A stretch of DNA of 32,581 nt from Sphaerisporangium perillae (GCF_023276435.1 NZ_JALLPO010000070.1:1-32581); one strand, 5' to 3'; shown: positions 6,536 through 14,294, counted from the first letter of the stretch. Made by a program: numbers and translations. Notes: generated from the letters alone by a model not told the origin.

Positions 6536-6614
6536 GAGGGATTTCCGGCCTGGCGGCGACGAGCATGTTGCGTGGAATGACCACGATGCGCTCGTCGGTG
6601 GCCACGGAGACGTC
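6528..6614 (-). pseudogene. C-terminal tail of the gene that preceded the DUF6879-like gene
   Basis: The minus strand encodes VSVATDERIVVIPRNMLVAA then RPEIPHA and stops at a TGA lying inside the overlap ATGCTTGA with the start of the DUF6879-like gene. Such an overlap implies an ancient operon. The upstream part of this gene is gone: at about 6614 the sequence switches to a CBM2 fragment. The family is not recognisable from 28 residues; by context a DNA-binding regulator would be expected. Confidence 0.45.
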
Positions 6615-6799
6615 GGAGGACGTTGGGGCCGCTGTAGTTGCCGACGAAGCCGACAGTGGTGGAGCCCCCGGTGGGCAGCGAGCCGCTGGAGGCCTCGTTG
6701 ACGACCTTGACGTCCGAGCCGGTCTGCGTCCAGACGGCGCTCCAGCCGCCGCCCAGGCTCTGCCAGGTCCTGGGCCAGCCGAAGTTCAGGGTCCAGCCG
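6615..6799 (-). pseudogene. Fragment of a cellulose-binding (CBM2) domain
   Basis: The minus strand encodes WTLNFGWPRTWQSLGGGWSA and VWTQTGSDVKVVNEASSGSL up to NYSGPNV, part of a family 2 carbohydrate-binding module. Base by base it aligns without gaps to 8410-8594, the CBM2 of the intact glycosidase, with about 11 differences in 185 (about 94% by hand count). It is joined at 6799, through a shared Gly codon, to the MFS fragment upstream and keeps the frame. No signal peptide or catalytic domain is attached, so it cannot work as a secreted binding protein. Confidence 0.85.
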
Positions 6800-7078
6800 A
6801 GGGTGGCGCTCATCAGCGCCATGGCCGAGCCGAGCCTTTCGGGCGGCAGCTCATCCCGCATGATGCTGATCCCGAGCGGGATAACGCCGATCCCGCATCC
6901 CTGCAGAACCCGCCCGGCGACCACCGGGACCAGGCCGTCGGACAGGGCGCAGACCGCCGACCCGATCACCATGAGCCCGAGGCTCCCGAGCAGCACCCGC
7001 CGCTTGCCGTACAGGTCGCCGAGCCTGCCGCTGACCGGGTTGCAGACGGCGGCGGCCAGCAGCGTCGAAGTGATCACC
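6799..7078 (-). pseudogene. Internal fragment of the DHA2-type MFS gene
   Basis: It encodes VITSTLLAAAVCNPVSGRLG through RLGSAMALMSATLG, covering MFS helices 2-5 without the start or the C-terminal helices. The open frame runs from an ATG at 7104 through the CBM2 piece and beyond to 6373, so a 243-residue chimera could in principle be made. That chimera would lack any sensible fold. The fragment ends upstream at GTGATCACC (7070-7078), where the left-edge MFS gene continues differently. Confidence 0.85.
6818..7061. repeat. Exact direct repeat, copy 2 (MFS gene segment)
   Basis: It matches 1-244 with no mismatch in a line-by-line comparison, about 6.8 kb away and in the same orientation. Such identity between a gene and a fragment points to recent duplication or gene conversion, or to an assembly join. 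Confidence 0.9.
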
Positions 7079-7230
7079 CTGGCGGGCCTCCGATGGTCGA
7101 TCACCGTGATGGATCGAACGATACAGAGCCCCTCGATCGCGACCGGACCCGAGGGGGCGCCCGTGCCGGGCGGATCGTGCCCGCGTCATGCGCCTGACGG
7201 AGCCGGTGCGATGGGCGCCGGTGGAAGCCG

Positions 7231-7320
7231 GGCCCCGTCCCCCGCACCGTTCACCCGCCGGGCCCCGTCCCCCGCACCGTTCACCCGCCGGGCCCCGTCC
7301 CCCGCACCGTTCACCCGCCG
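7231..7320. repeat. Three perfect tandem copies of a 30-bp GC-rich unit
   Basis: The unit starts GGCCCCGTCCCCCGCACCGT and ends TCACCCGCCG. Copies lie at 7231-7260, 7261-7290 and 7291-7320, with no spacer. They sit about 45 bases beyond the stop of the MerR gene. An open plus-strand frame turns them into a GPRPPHRSPA decapeptide repeat, but it lacks other coding signs. Units with no spacers rule out a CRISPR. Confidence 0.95.
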
Positions 7321-7365
7321 GACCGGTTCCACCCGTGCAGGTGCCGGTGTCCGCCCCGACTTCGG

Positions 7366-7722
7366 TCACCCTTGTGAGGTCATGCCGCGCTGCAGTTCGG
7401 CGTTGATGCGCAACGCCTCGGCGAGCTGGTCCTCCAGGATGATGATGCGGCAGGCGGCCTCCAGGGGAGTGCCCTGGTCGACCAGCTCTCTGGCTCTGGC
7501 CGCGAGGCGGAGCTGGTAGCGGGAGTAGCGCCGATGCCCGCCGCCGGAGCGTTGTGGCTCGATCAGTTTGGCGAGGCCCAGGCTGCGCAGGAAGGCCGGC
7601 GTCACTCCGAGCATCTCCGCGGCCCGCCCCATGCTGTAGGCGGGGTAGTCCTCGTCGTCGAACTTGTCATCTGGGCCGCCGGACGTGGAGCCGACCGCGG
7701 CGAACTGCGTTTGATCCATAAA
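7366..7722 (-). CDS. MerR family transcriptional regulator
   Basis: 118 residues from ATG 7722, chosen because GGAAGG lies just upstream (CCGGAAGGCTTT). A longer frame from 7788 would have to read through a perfect hairpin. An acidic head (DDKFDDEDYPAY) is followed by a MerR winged helix: YSMGRAAEMLGVTPAFLRSL, AKLIEPQRSGGGHRRYSRYQ. A C-terminal helix follows (ARARELVDQGTPLEAACRII, ILEDQLAEALRINAELQ), the short dimerisation coil of MerR proteins. No metal-binding Cys cluster or large ligand domain follows, so the inducer is unknown. Short MerR-like regulators of this type are frequent in actinomycetes. The transcript ends toward the 30-bp repeats. Confidence 0.85.
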   Translation of the reverse strand, partial: FMDQTQFAAVGSTSGGPDDKFDDEDYPAYSMGRAAEMLGVTPAFLRSLGLAKLIEPQRSGGGHRRYSRYQLRLAARARELVDQGTPLEAACRIIILEDQLAEALRINAELQRGMTSQG

Positions 7723-7742
7723 GCCTTCCGGAACGCCGACAG

Positions 7743-7770
7743 GGGCCCCGGTGCCGTAGCACCGGGGCCC
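7743..7770 (-). promoter_or_regulatory. Perfect 12-bp hairpin just ahead of the MerR gene start
   Basis: GGGCCCCGGTGC (7743-7754) and GCACCGGGGCCC (7759-7770) are exact reverse complements around a 4-base loop. It lies 21 bases upstream of the chosen MerR ATG, so it would fold in the 5' leader. It could limit translation or transcription of the regulator, or be the end of an unseen upstream transcript. No T-run follows. Confidence 0.6.
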
Positions 7771-7788
7771 GAAGATGTTCAACACCAT

Positions 7789-8365
7789 CTACCGGCCATC
7801 TGGCCGATCTACTGTTCTCCGCGTCGACCGCCCACGAGGGCGGAGGTGCGGGGATCGCTTATGCGTGACCGGAAACCACCTTCCTATCTGTGGAACCGCG
7901 GCACCCGGGCGGCCTGGCTCGGCCGGCGTCGGGCGATCCTGATGGCGTTCAACACTCCTTTCTATTCCTGATCTTCGAACTCGTTCGCACTTCGACGACG
8001 GCCGTCGCGGCCGTCCCGGCAGCGCGTCCACGGTCAGGGCCCTTGCAACCACATCGGCCCCGGCACGTCCGACCTTCTGCCGTCCACCTCGGTCAATCAG
8101 TCCATCCGGGCAGTTCGTCGTGAAACCGGTAGTCGTGCTCTGCCCTTGCTTCGTCCTTGCGATGTGAGAAACTCTAGCCCCATCACGCTCAAAAGTCTAC
8201 GTCGGCTGCTATAGATTTCCGATCGCGAAGGAAGCAGGTTGACGCCCCTGGATGGTCACCGGCATGCCGCACCGTCCGGCCGCCGCCCGTGCAGGGCAAA
8301 GGAACGGGGTGCCCGGAGAGACGGACCCCGTTGGGAAGCGGAGGTCGGGACGGCGCCGGGCCGGG
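7789..8365. other. 577-bp intergenic region without a convincing gene
   Basis: It lies between the MerR gene start and the 3' end of the glycosidase gene; both genes are read leftwards. Several frames are open but show no family match and no good ribosome site. AAAGGAG (minus strand, about 7963-7969) precedes a possible 22-codon TTG frame at only two bases' spacing, which I reject. The stretch 8160-8230 is AT-richer and may hold the MerR promoter. Confidence 0.4.
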
Positions 8366-10432
8366 TCAGGTGGTTTGGCAGACGGTGCCGTTGAGGGTGA
8401 AGACGGCGGGGAGGATGTTGGGGCCGTTGTAGTTGCCGACGAAGCCGATCGTGGTGGAGCCCCCGGTTGCCAGCGAGCCGTTTGAGGACTCGTTGACGAC
8501 CTTGACGTCCGGGCCGGTCTGCGTCCAGACGGCGCTCCAGCCGCCGCTCAGGCTCTGCCAGGTCCTGGGCCAGCCGAAGTTCAGGGTCCAGCCGTTGATC
8601 GGCGCGCCGTTGTTGGTGATGTCGATGGCGCCGACGTAGCCGCTGCCCCAGTCGGTCTGGTCGGTGAGCCGTACCGTGCAGGAGCTGGAAGCGGGCGTGC
8701 CGGTCGTGAAGGTCAGCGGCGGAGAGGCCCACGAGACGCCGCCGCCGCTGTCCCGCGCGATCACGTTGACCGTGTAGCGCGTACCCGGCCGGAGGTTGCC
8801 GACGGTGAAGGACGTGCCGGCGGTCTCGCCGAGCTGCTCGCTGACGGCTCCCTCTTGGCGGTGGACCTCGTACTTCACGATCGGGCGCGCACCGGCGGAG
8901 GCGGCCGGCCAGGAGATCGTGGCGGTCCGGTCGGTCACGTTCGAGGCCGTCGGCCGGCCGGGCGCGCCCGGCAGCCCGGTCTGCGCGGAGGCGGGACGCA
9001 GGACGATCGTGGTCAGCGACAGCGGCGGCAGCGTCTGGCTCACCGCGCTTCCCGCGGTCGAGCCGGTGATGCTCGTGGCGCCGTTGGTGTGGGTCAGCAC
9101 GGTGGGCGCCCCGGAGGCCGGGGTGAAGCCGGAGTAGCCGATCGTCACCGGATAGGACGTGCCGGACGACCTGTTGATCAGCATGACCGCCAGATCGCCG
9201 TTGGGGCGGCGGACGGCGTGCGCGCCGACGGCCGCCTGGTCGGTGGCGGCGCCGATGAACTGGTCGCCGGAACGGGCGAACCTGCTCATCATCTGCAGCG
9301 CGAAGTACGGCGCGAAGGGCGTGTTGAGCGGCGGCTCGCACACGCCCCCGTCGGAGGTGCAGGTCGCGCTGGACAGCAGGCCGAAGTCGCCGTAGTCCGT
9401 CTGCCCCTCGACCTGCGTGACGGTGCCGATGCCGTTGTGCGCGTTCCACCAGTCGACCGTGAACACCCCGTTCGCGAGCAGCGTCGCGTAGGCGTCGGCG
9501 GCGGCCAGCGCGCCGGGCTGGGTGTTGGTGCCACCGCTGCTGGTCCCGGTGTTGAACTCGGTCATCGCGATGCCGATGCGCTCCGACCCGTGCCCCGCGT
9601 ACGCGGCGATCTGCCGGCGGGTGAGCTGGATCATGTCGGGTACGTGGGCGGCCTTGTCCAGGGCGCCGGGGTACCAGTGCAGGATCACGAAGTCGATCTT
9701 CGATCCGGCGATCGACAGGACGACCTTGTTCCAGGTTCCGTCGTCGCCGGCGGCTACCAGCCCGTCCGGCCAGTTGGCAGGCGTGGTGAGCACCGCGCCG
9801 ATCTTGATGGACGGGTCGGCCGCCTTCATCGCGTCGGCGTAGGCGACGACGTTGCGCGCGTATTCGGCCGGGCTCTTGTCGGCGTGGTCGTCCGCCTCCC
9901 AGGCGGAGCCGTAGCGGCCGTTGCCGTAGTTCTCGTTGCCGATCTCCCAGTATTTGATGCCGTAGCCCTTGGTGACGTTGGCGCTGCGGACCCAGGCCGC
10001 GGCCTCCTCGGCGGTGCCGGTGCCGTAGTTGGCGGTCACCATCGCCTGCGCTCCGGTGCGCCGCACGCCGCGCATGAAGGTGTCGAAGTCGGTGGCGGGG
10101 GCGACATAGCCGCCGGGAGCGGTGTGGTCGGCCCAGTGGTAGATGTCGGAGTACGAGCCGCCGGGATAGCGCAGCATCTTCACGCCGGCGTCCTTGAGCC
10201 GGTCGGCGGTCTGGTCGGTGCCCAGATTGGTGTCCCAGATGGCGTGATTGGTGCCGATGCCGGTTTCGGGGACGGTGGCGAGCGCGGCGCGGGCGTTGAC
10301 GGTCACCGCGACGGGGGTGACGTCGTCGGCGTGCGCCGCGGGAACGGTCAGGACGGCCAGCGCCAGCACGACGGCGGACGCGACTCGTAACGGGGCCTTC
10401 GGCATCGGCAACCTCGCCATGGACAGCGGCAT
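8366..10432 (-). CDS. Secreted clan GH-A glycosidase (arabinofuranosidase-like) with FnIII and CBM2
   Basis: About 688 residues. The signal peptide (MARLPMPKAPLRVASAVVLA, then a cut after AAHA) fits starts at 10432, 10420 or 10405; I chose 10432, and 10486 is less likely. The catalytic barrel has the acid/base block YWEIGNENYG and a likely nucleophile in AMTEFNTG, as in GH51/GH39-like enzymes of clan GH-A. A beta-sandwich follows (VMLINRSSGTSYPVTIGYSG), then an FnIII domain (PGRPTASNVTDRTATISWP) and a C-terminal CBM2 (WTLNFGWPRTWQSLSGGWSA). CBM2 binds crystalline cellulose or xylan, so the enzyme probably trims plant cell-wall polysaccharide outside the cell. The exact sugar specificity is not decidable here. 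A palindromic operator lies upstream. Confidence 0.8.
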   Translation of the reverse strand: MPLSMARLPMPKAPLRVASAVVLALAVLTVPAAHADDVTPVAVTVNARAALATVPETGIGTNHAIWDTNLGTDQTADRLKDAGVKMLRYPGGSYSDIYHWADHTAPGGYVAPATDFDTFMRGVRRTGAQAMVTANYGTGTAEEAAAWVRSANVTKGYGIKYWEIGNENYGNGRYGSAWEADDHADKSPAEYARNVVAYADAMKAADPSIKIGAVLTTPANWPDGLVAAGDDGTWNKVVLSIAGSKIDFVILHWYPGALDKAAHVPDMIQLTRRQIAAYAGHGSERIGIAMTEFNTGTSSGGTNTQPGALAAADAYATLLANGVFTVDWWNAHNGIGTVTQVEGQTDYGDFGLLSSATCTSDGGVCEPPLNTPFAPYFALQMMSRFARSGDQFIGAATDQAAVGAHAVRRPNGDLAVMLINRSSGTSYPVTIGYSGFTPASGAPTVLTHTNGATSITGSTAGSAVSQTLPPLSLTTIVLRPASAQTGLPGAPGRPTASNVTDRTATISWPAASAGARPIVKYEVHRQEGAVSEQLGETAGTSFTVGNLRPGTRYTVNVIARDSGGGVSWASPPLTFTTGTPASSSCTVRLTDQTDWGSGYVGAIDITNNGAPINGWTLNFGWPRTWQSLSGGWSAVWTQTGPDVKVVNESSNGSLATGGSTTIGFVGNYNGPNILPAVFTLNGTVCQTT

Positions 10433-10492
10433 GGCCCCCGGACGGGAGGCTCCATGATCATGCGTGCTGTGCGTCACGCCCGTCAACCGTGC

Positions 10493-10505
10493 GTGAAACT
10501 TTCAC
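10493..10505. promoter_or_regulatory. Candidate LacI-type operator GTGAAACTTTCAC
   Basis: A perfect 13-base palindrome (GTGAAA, C, TTTCAC), about 60-90 bases upstream of the likely glycosidase start. This is where a repressor of a carbohydrate-responsive promoter would bind. The half-site differs from the ACGTTTTAATG element of the rhamnose regulon, so a different regulator is expected. Confidence 0.5.
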
Positions 10506-10534
10506 TCCGCACGGTCAGCTCGGCGCTCGCCGAC

Positions 10535-10738
10535 CGTGCGCGACCTGCCGTTTCTCCGTGTCGAGGCCAGCAGGGTGCCAGGTGGGGCGGGCACCCATGC
10601 CCGGATCCGGCTCGCCGTTTCCCCGCGCCGAGGCCGCGGGGTTCCCGGGAGCGCCGAGCGCCCACGCCTCGGATCCGGCTCGCCGTTTCCCCCGCGCCGA
10701 GGCCGCGGGGTGCCCGGGAGGGGCAGGCACCCCACGGC
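10535..10738. repeat. Three degenerate ~70-bp tandem repeats with hairpins, behind the rhamnose operon
   Basis: Copies start near 10535, 10602 and 10671. The last two share CGGATCCGGCTCGCCGTTTC and GCGCCGAGGCCGCGGGG. The first and third contain the hairpin GGGTGCC...GGCACCC, which is blurred in the second. They directly follow the stop of the aldolase/dehydrogenase gene (10744), so they probably end or stabilise the rhamnose operon transcript. Confidence 0.7.
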
Positions 10739-10743
10739 GTGGG

Positions 10744-12783
10744 TCAGCGGAGGAAGGCGGCGGCCACGCCGGCGTCCACGGGGATGTGGAGGCCGGTGGT
10801 GAGAGCGAGGTCTCCGCCGGTGAGCGCGAAGACCGCGGCCGCGATGTGCTCGGGCAGCACCTCGCGCTTGAGCAGGGTGCGCTGGGCGTAGAACTCGCCG
10901 AGCCGCTCCTCGGGCACGCCGTACACAGCTGCCCGGTTGGCGCCCCAGCCGGACGCGAAGATGCCCGAGCCGCGGACCACGCCGTCGGGATTCACCCCGT
11001 TGACCCGGATGCCGTACGCGCCGAGCTCCGCGGCCAGCAGGCGGACCTGGTGGGCCTGGTCGGCCTTCGCCGCGCCGTAGGCGACGTTGTTCGGACCGGC
11101 GAAGACGGAGTTCTTGGAGGAGATGTAGACCAGGTCGCCGCCCATCGCCTGGTCGATCATCACTCGCGCGGTCTCCCGGGAGACCAGGAACGACCCCCTG
11201 GCCATGACGTCGTGCTGCAGGTCCCAGTCGGCGATCGTGGTCTCCAGCAGGGAGCGCGACAGCGAGAGCCCGGCGTTGTTGACGACCAGGTCGACCCCGC
11301 CGAAGGCGAGGACCGCGCGGCGCACCGCCGCCTGGACCTGCTCCTCGGAGGTCACGTCCACCTCGACGGCGACCGCCGTGTCGGCCGTGCCGATCTCGGC
11401 GGCGACCTTCTCGGCCGCGCCGAGGTCGCGGTCGGCCACCACGACGCACGCGCCCTCGGCGGCGAGCCTGCGGGCGGTGGCCGCGCCGATGCCAGAACCG
11501 CCGCCGGTGACCAGGGCGACGCGGGTGGCCAGCGGCTTGGGCTTCGGCAGCCGCCGGAGCTTGGCCTCCTCCAGCTCCCAGTATTCGATGCGGAACTTCT
11601 CGGACTCCTCGATCGGCCGGTAGCTCGACAGCGCCTCGGCGCCGCGCATCACGTTGATCGCGTTGACGTAGAACTCGCCCGCCACCCGGGCCGTCTGCTT
11701 GTCCTTGCCGAAGCTGAACATGCCGACCCCCGGCACCAGCACGATCGCCGGGTCGGCGCCGCGCATCGCCGGCGAGCCCGGGACGGCGTGCCGCTCGTAG
11801 TAGGCGCGGTAGTCCTCCCGGTAGGCGGCGTGCAGCTCGCCCAGCCGGCCGATCACCTCCTCGAGCGGGGCGTCCGGCGGCAGGTCGACGACCAGGGGCG
11901 CGACCTTGGTGCGCAGGAAGTGGTCCGGGCAGGAGGTGCCGAGGGCGGCCAGGCGGGGATGCTCGGCCCGGGACAGGAAGCCGAGCACCTCCGGGGTGGC
12001 GGTGTAGTGGCCGACCTGGCGGGCGTCGGTCGAGCACAGCCCTCTGACCACGGGGAACAGCGCCGCGGCGCGCTCGGCCCGCTCGGCGTCGGAGAGCGGC
12101 TGGTGGATCACGGGACCGAACGGCTCGGCCCTGCCGTGCTCGGCGATGTGCCGCTCGGCCGTGCGGATGATCTCCAGGGAGCGGGCCTCGCACTCGGCGC
12201 TGGTGTCGCCCCAGGCGGTGATGCCGTGGCCACCGAGGACGACGCCGATGGCTTCGGGGTTCGCGTCCTTGAGGGCGGCGATGTCCAGGCCGAGCTGGAA
12301 CCCCGGGCGCCGCCAGGGCACCCACAGCACGCGGTCGCCGAAGATCTCGCGGGTCAGCCGCTCGCCATCGGCCGCCGTGGCGATCGCGATGCCGGCGTCC
12401 GGGTGGAGGTGGTCGACGTGGACGGCGTCGACCAGGCCGTGCATGGCCGTGTCGATGCTCGGGGCCGCGCCTCCCTTGCCGAACGCGCAGTGGTCGAAGG
12501 CCGCCACCATGTCGTCCTCGCGCTCCACTCCCGGATAGACCCGGGTGAGCGAGCGCAGGCGGTCGAGCCGCAGGACGGCGAGGCCCGCCTCGGTGAGCGT
12601 GCCGAGGTCGCCGCCCGAGCCCTTCACCCACATCAGCTCGACGTCGGCGCCGGTGACCGGATCGGTAGCGGTACCCGTGGCGGAGGCGTTGCCGCCGGCG
12701 TAGTTGGTGTTGCGCGGGTCGGCGCCGAGCGCGTGCGCCCTGCGCAGCAGCTCACCGATGACCGGCTGAGTCTCTGAGGTCAT
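10744..12783 (-). CDS. rhaD: Bifunctional L-rhamnulose-1-phosphate aldolase / L-lactaldehyde dehydrogenase
   Basis: 679 residues in two parts. Residues about 1-400 form a class II aldolase/RhaD-like domain with metal-binding histidines (DAVHVDHLHPD) and the glycine block NYAGGNASA. Residues about 425-679 form a short-chain dehydrogenase with the NAD site TGGGSGIGAATA, NNAG and the catalytic Tyr-x3-Lys (YGAAK). Family knowledge: the first part cleaves rhamnulose-1-phosphate to DHAP and L-lactaldehyde, and the second oxidises the lactaldehyde. ATG at 12783 is two bases after the isomerase stop (TGACCATG), so translation is coupled; an ATG 15 bases upstream lies inside the isomerase gene. It is the last gene of the operon. 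Confidence 0.93.
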   Translation of the reverse strand: MTSETQPVIGELLRRAHALGADPRNTNYAGGNASATGTATDPVTGADVELMWVKGSGGDLGTLTEAGLAVLRLDRLRSLTRVYPGVEREDDMVAAFDHCAFGKGGAAPSIDTAMHGLVDAVHVDHLHPDAGIAIATAADGERLTREIFGDRVLWVPWRRPGFQLGLDIAALKDANPEAIGVVLGGHGITAWGDTSAECEARSLEIIRTAERHIAEHGRAEPFGPVIHQPLSDAERAERAAALFPVVRGLCSTDARQVGHYTATPEVLGFLSRAEHPRLAALGTSCPDHFLRTKVAPLVVDLPPDAPLEEVIGRLGELHAAYREDYRAYYERHAVPGSPAMRGADPAIVLVPGVGMFSFGKDKQTARVAGEFYVNAINVMRGAEALSSYRPIEESEKFRIEYWELEEAKLRRLPKPKPLATRVALVTGGGSGIGAATARRLAAEGACVVVADRDLGAAEKVAAEIGTADTAVAVEVDVTSEEQVQAAVRRAVLAFGGVDLVVNNAGLSLSRSLLETTIADWDLQHDVMARGSFLVSRETARVMIDQAMGGDLVYISSKNSVFAGPNNVAYGAAKADQAHQVRLLAAELGAYGIRVNGVNPDGVVRGSGIFASGWGANRAAVYGVPEERLGEFYAQRTLLKREVLPEHIAAAVFALTGGDLALTTGLHIPVDAGVAAAFLR

Positions 12784-12785
12784 GG

Positions 12786-13940
12786 TCAGGCCCCCCATCC
12801 GGCCTGGGGGCCGCCGACACGTTCGGCGACGATCTTCTCGGCGTAGCCGGAGCGCCGGTAGGCGGACATCGGGTCGGGGTCGAGGCCGGCCTCCTCGCGC
12901 AGCTCGGCGAGGAGCGGGCGCACGTCGGTGTTGAAGGCGTCCATGAACACGGCGTTGGCGCCGAGCACGTCGCCTTCGGACTGCGCCCTCGCCAGCGCGT
13001 CACCGTCGACGAGCAGCGCCTTGGCCGTCGCCTCCTGGACGTTCATCACCGACCGGATCTGGCCGGGGATCTTGGGCTCGATGTTGTGGCACTGGTCGAG
13101 CATGAACGCGGTGCGCTCGTTGTAGCCGCCACCGCGGATCACCTCGTACATGATGCGGAAGAGCTGGAAGGGGTCCGCCGCCCCGACCATCAGGTCGTCG
13201 TCGGCGTAGAAGCGGGAGTTGAAGTCGAACCCGCCGAGCATGCCCTCGCGGAGCAGGAACGCCACGATGAACTCGATGTTGGTGCCCGGCGCGTGGTGGC
13301 CGGTGTCCACGACCACCTGGGCCTTCGGCCCGAGCTTGAGGCAGTGCGCGTAGGCGGTGCCCCAGTCGGGCACGTCGGTGGCGTAGAAGGCCGGCTCGAA
13401 CAGCTTGTACTCCAGCAGGAAGCGCTGCCCCTCGCCCAGCCGGTCGTACACCGCGGCCAGCGCCTCGGCGAGCCGGTCCTGGCGGGAGCGCAGGTCGTCC
13501 TGCCCGGGGTAGTTCGTGCCGTCGGAGAACCACAGCTTCAGCGTGTCGGAGCCGGTGAGGTCCATGATGTCGACGCACTCGAGCAGGTGGTCCAGCGCCT
13601 TGCGCCGCACGGCCGGGTCGGGGTTGGTGACGCTGCCCAGCATGTAGTCGTCGTCCTGGAAGACGTTGGAGTTGATGGCGCCGATGGCGATGCCGAGGTC
13701 GCAGGCGTGCCGGGCGAGGGCGGCGTAGTCGTCCACCTTGTCCCACGGGATGTGCAGGGCCACGGTCGGGGCGACGCCGGTGTGGCGGTGCACCTGGGCG
13801 GCGTCGGCCAGCTTCTCGTACGGATCTCGTGGCACGCCCCGCTGGGCGAACACCTTGAACCTGGTGCCCGAGTTGCCGAACGCCCAGGAGGGCGTCTCGA
13901 TGCGCTGGCGCCCCAGCGCCGCTTTGATGTCCGTTGCCAT
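12786..13940 (-). CDS. rhaI: L-rhamnose isomerase
   Basis: 384 residues, a TIM-barrel sugar isomerase of the RhaI type common in actinomycetes, rather than the E. coli RhaA type. Likely metal-ligand blocks are VVDTGHHAPGTNIEFIVAFL and GGFDFNSRFYADDDLMVGAA. Other conserved parts are IETPSWAFGNSGTRFKVF at the N-terminus and LKLWFSDGTNYPGQDD. It converts L-rhamnose to L-rhamnulose in the cytoplasm. ATG 13940 is preceded by GGGGAG; the mutarotase gene ends 12 bases upstream and the aldolase gene begins two bases downstream. Confidence 0.93.
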   Translation of the reverse strand: MATDIKAALGRQRIETPSWAFGNSGTRFKVFAQRGVPRDPYEKLADAAQVHRHTGVAPTVALHIPWDKVDDYAALARHACDLGIAIGAINSNVFQDDDYMLGSVTNPDPAVRRKALDHLLECVDIMDLTGSDTLKLWFSDGTNYPGQDDLRSRQDRLAEALAAVYDRLGEGQRFLLEYKLFEPAFYATDVPDWGTAYAHCLKLGPKAQVVVDTGHHAPGTNIEFIVAFLLREGMLGGFDFNSRFYADDDLMVGAADPFQLFRIMYEVIRGGGYNERTAFMLDQCHNIEPKIPGQIRSVMNVQEATAKALLVDGDALARAQSEGDVLGANAVFMDAFNTDVRPLLAELREEAGLDPDPMSAYRRSGYAEKIVAERVGGPQAGWGA

Positions 13941-13952
13941 GGGACTCCCCGA

Positions 13953-14273
13953 TCAGTCGAGATGGAAGACTTCGTCGAGCGTGAACATGCCTTCGTCCGG
14001 GGGGCGCCCGTCGAGCTCCTCGAAGAACGGCGCCATCTCCGCCTGCCAGCGGGCGTTGACGTCCGTCTCGGCCATGGCGGCGCGGGCCGCTTCGAAGTCG
14101 GGAGTCTCCAGGTAGCCGACGAGCAGGCCGTCCGCGCGCAGGAAAAGCGAGTAGTTGTGCCAGCCGGTGGCGTGCAGCGCGTCGAGCATCTCCGGCCAGA
14201 CGGCCTCGTGGCGGCGGCGGTACTCCTCCAGCCGCTCGGGCCTGACCTTCAGCAGGAAGCACACACGCTTCAA
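13953..14273 (-). CDS. rhaM: L-rhamnose mutarotase
   Basis: 106 residues from a TTG start at 14273 with GAGGAG nine bases upstream. The full family length is present: MKRVCFLLKVRPERLEEYRR, AVWPEMLDALHATGWHNYSL, YLETPDFEAA and the C-terminal FTLDEVFHLD. The His/Tyr/Trp residues of HEAVWPEM and WHNYSLF correspond to the active-site region of RhaM. The enzyme interconverts alpha and beta anomers of L-rhamnose so that the isomerase gets its preferred form. The gene follows a nested stem-loop after the transporter genes, so it may be expressed at a different level from them. Confidence 0.93.
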   Translation of the reverse strand: MKRVCFLLKVRPERLEEYRRRHEAVWPEMLDALHATGWHNYSLFLRADGLLVGYLETPDFEAARAAMAETDVNARWQAEMAPFFEELDGRPPDEGMFTLDEVFHLD

Positions 14274-14294
14274 GATCTATAGCTCCTCACCTGT

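Noticed and set aside
6373..7104. 243-residue 'MFS' protein as a real gene
   Set aside because: Chimera of MFS, CBM2 and out-of-frame DUF6879 sequence; no complete domain.
7231..7320. CRISPR-like 30-bp repeats
   Set aside because: The units abut with no spacers and there are no cas genes.
7890..7970. 22-codon minus-strand leader frame after AAAGGAG
   Set aside because: Only two bases between the site and a TTG; no conservation can be judged.
8855..10390. Long plus-strand open frame (511 codons) opposite the glycosidase
   Set aside because: Gly/Val/Arg/Asp-rich shadow of a well-supported gene on the other strand; no family motif, and high GC gives such mirrors.
10489..12777. 762-codon plus-strand frame opposite rhaD
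   Set aside because: Mirror of the aldolase/dehydrogenase, with biased composition and no domains.
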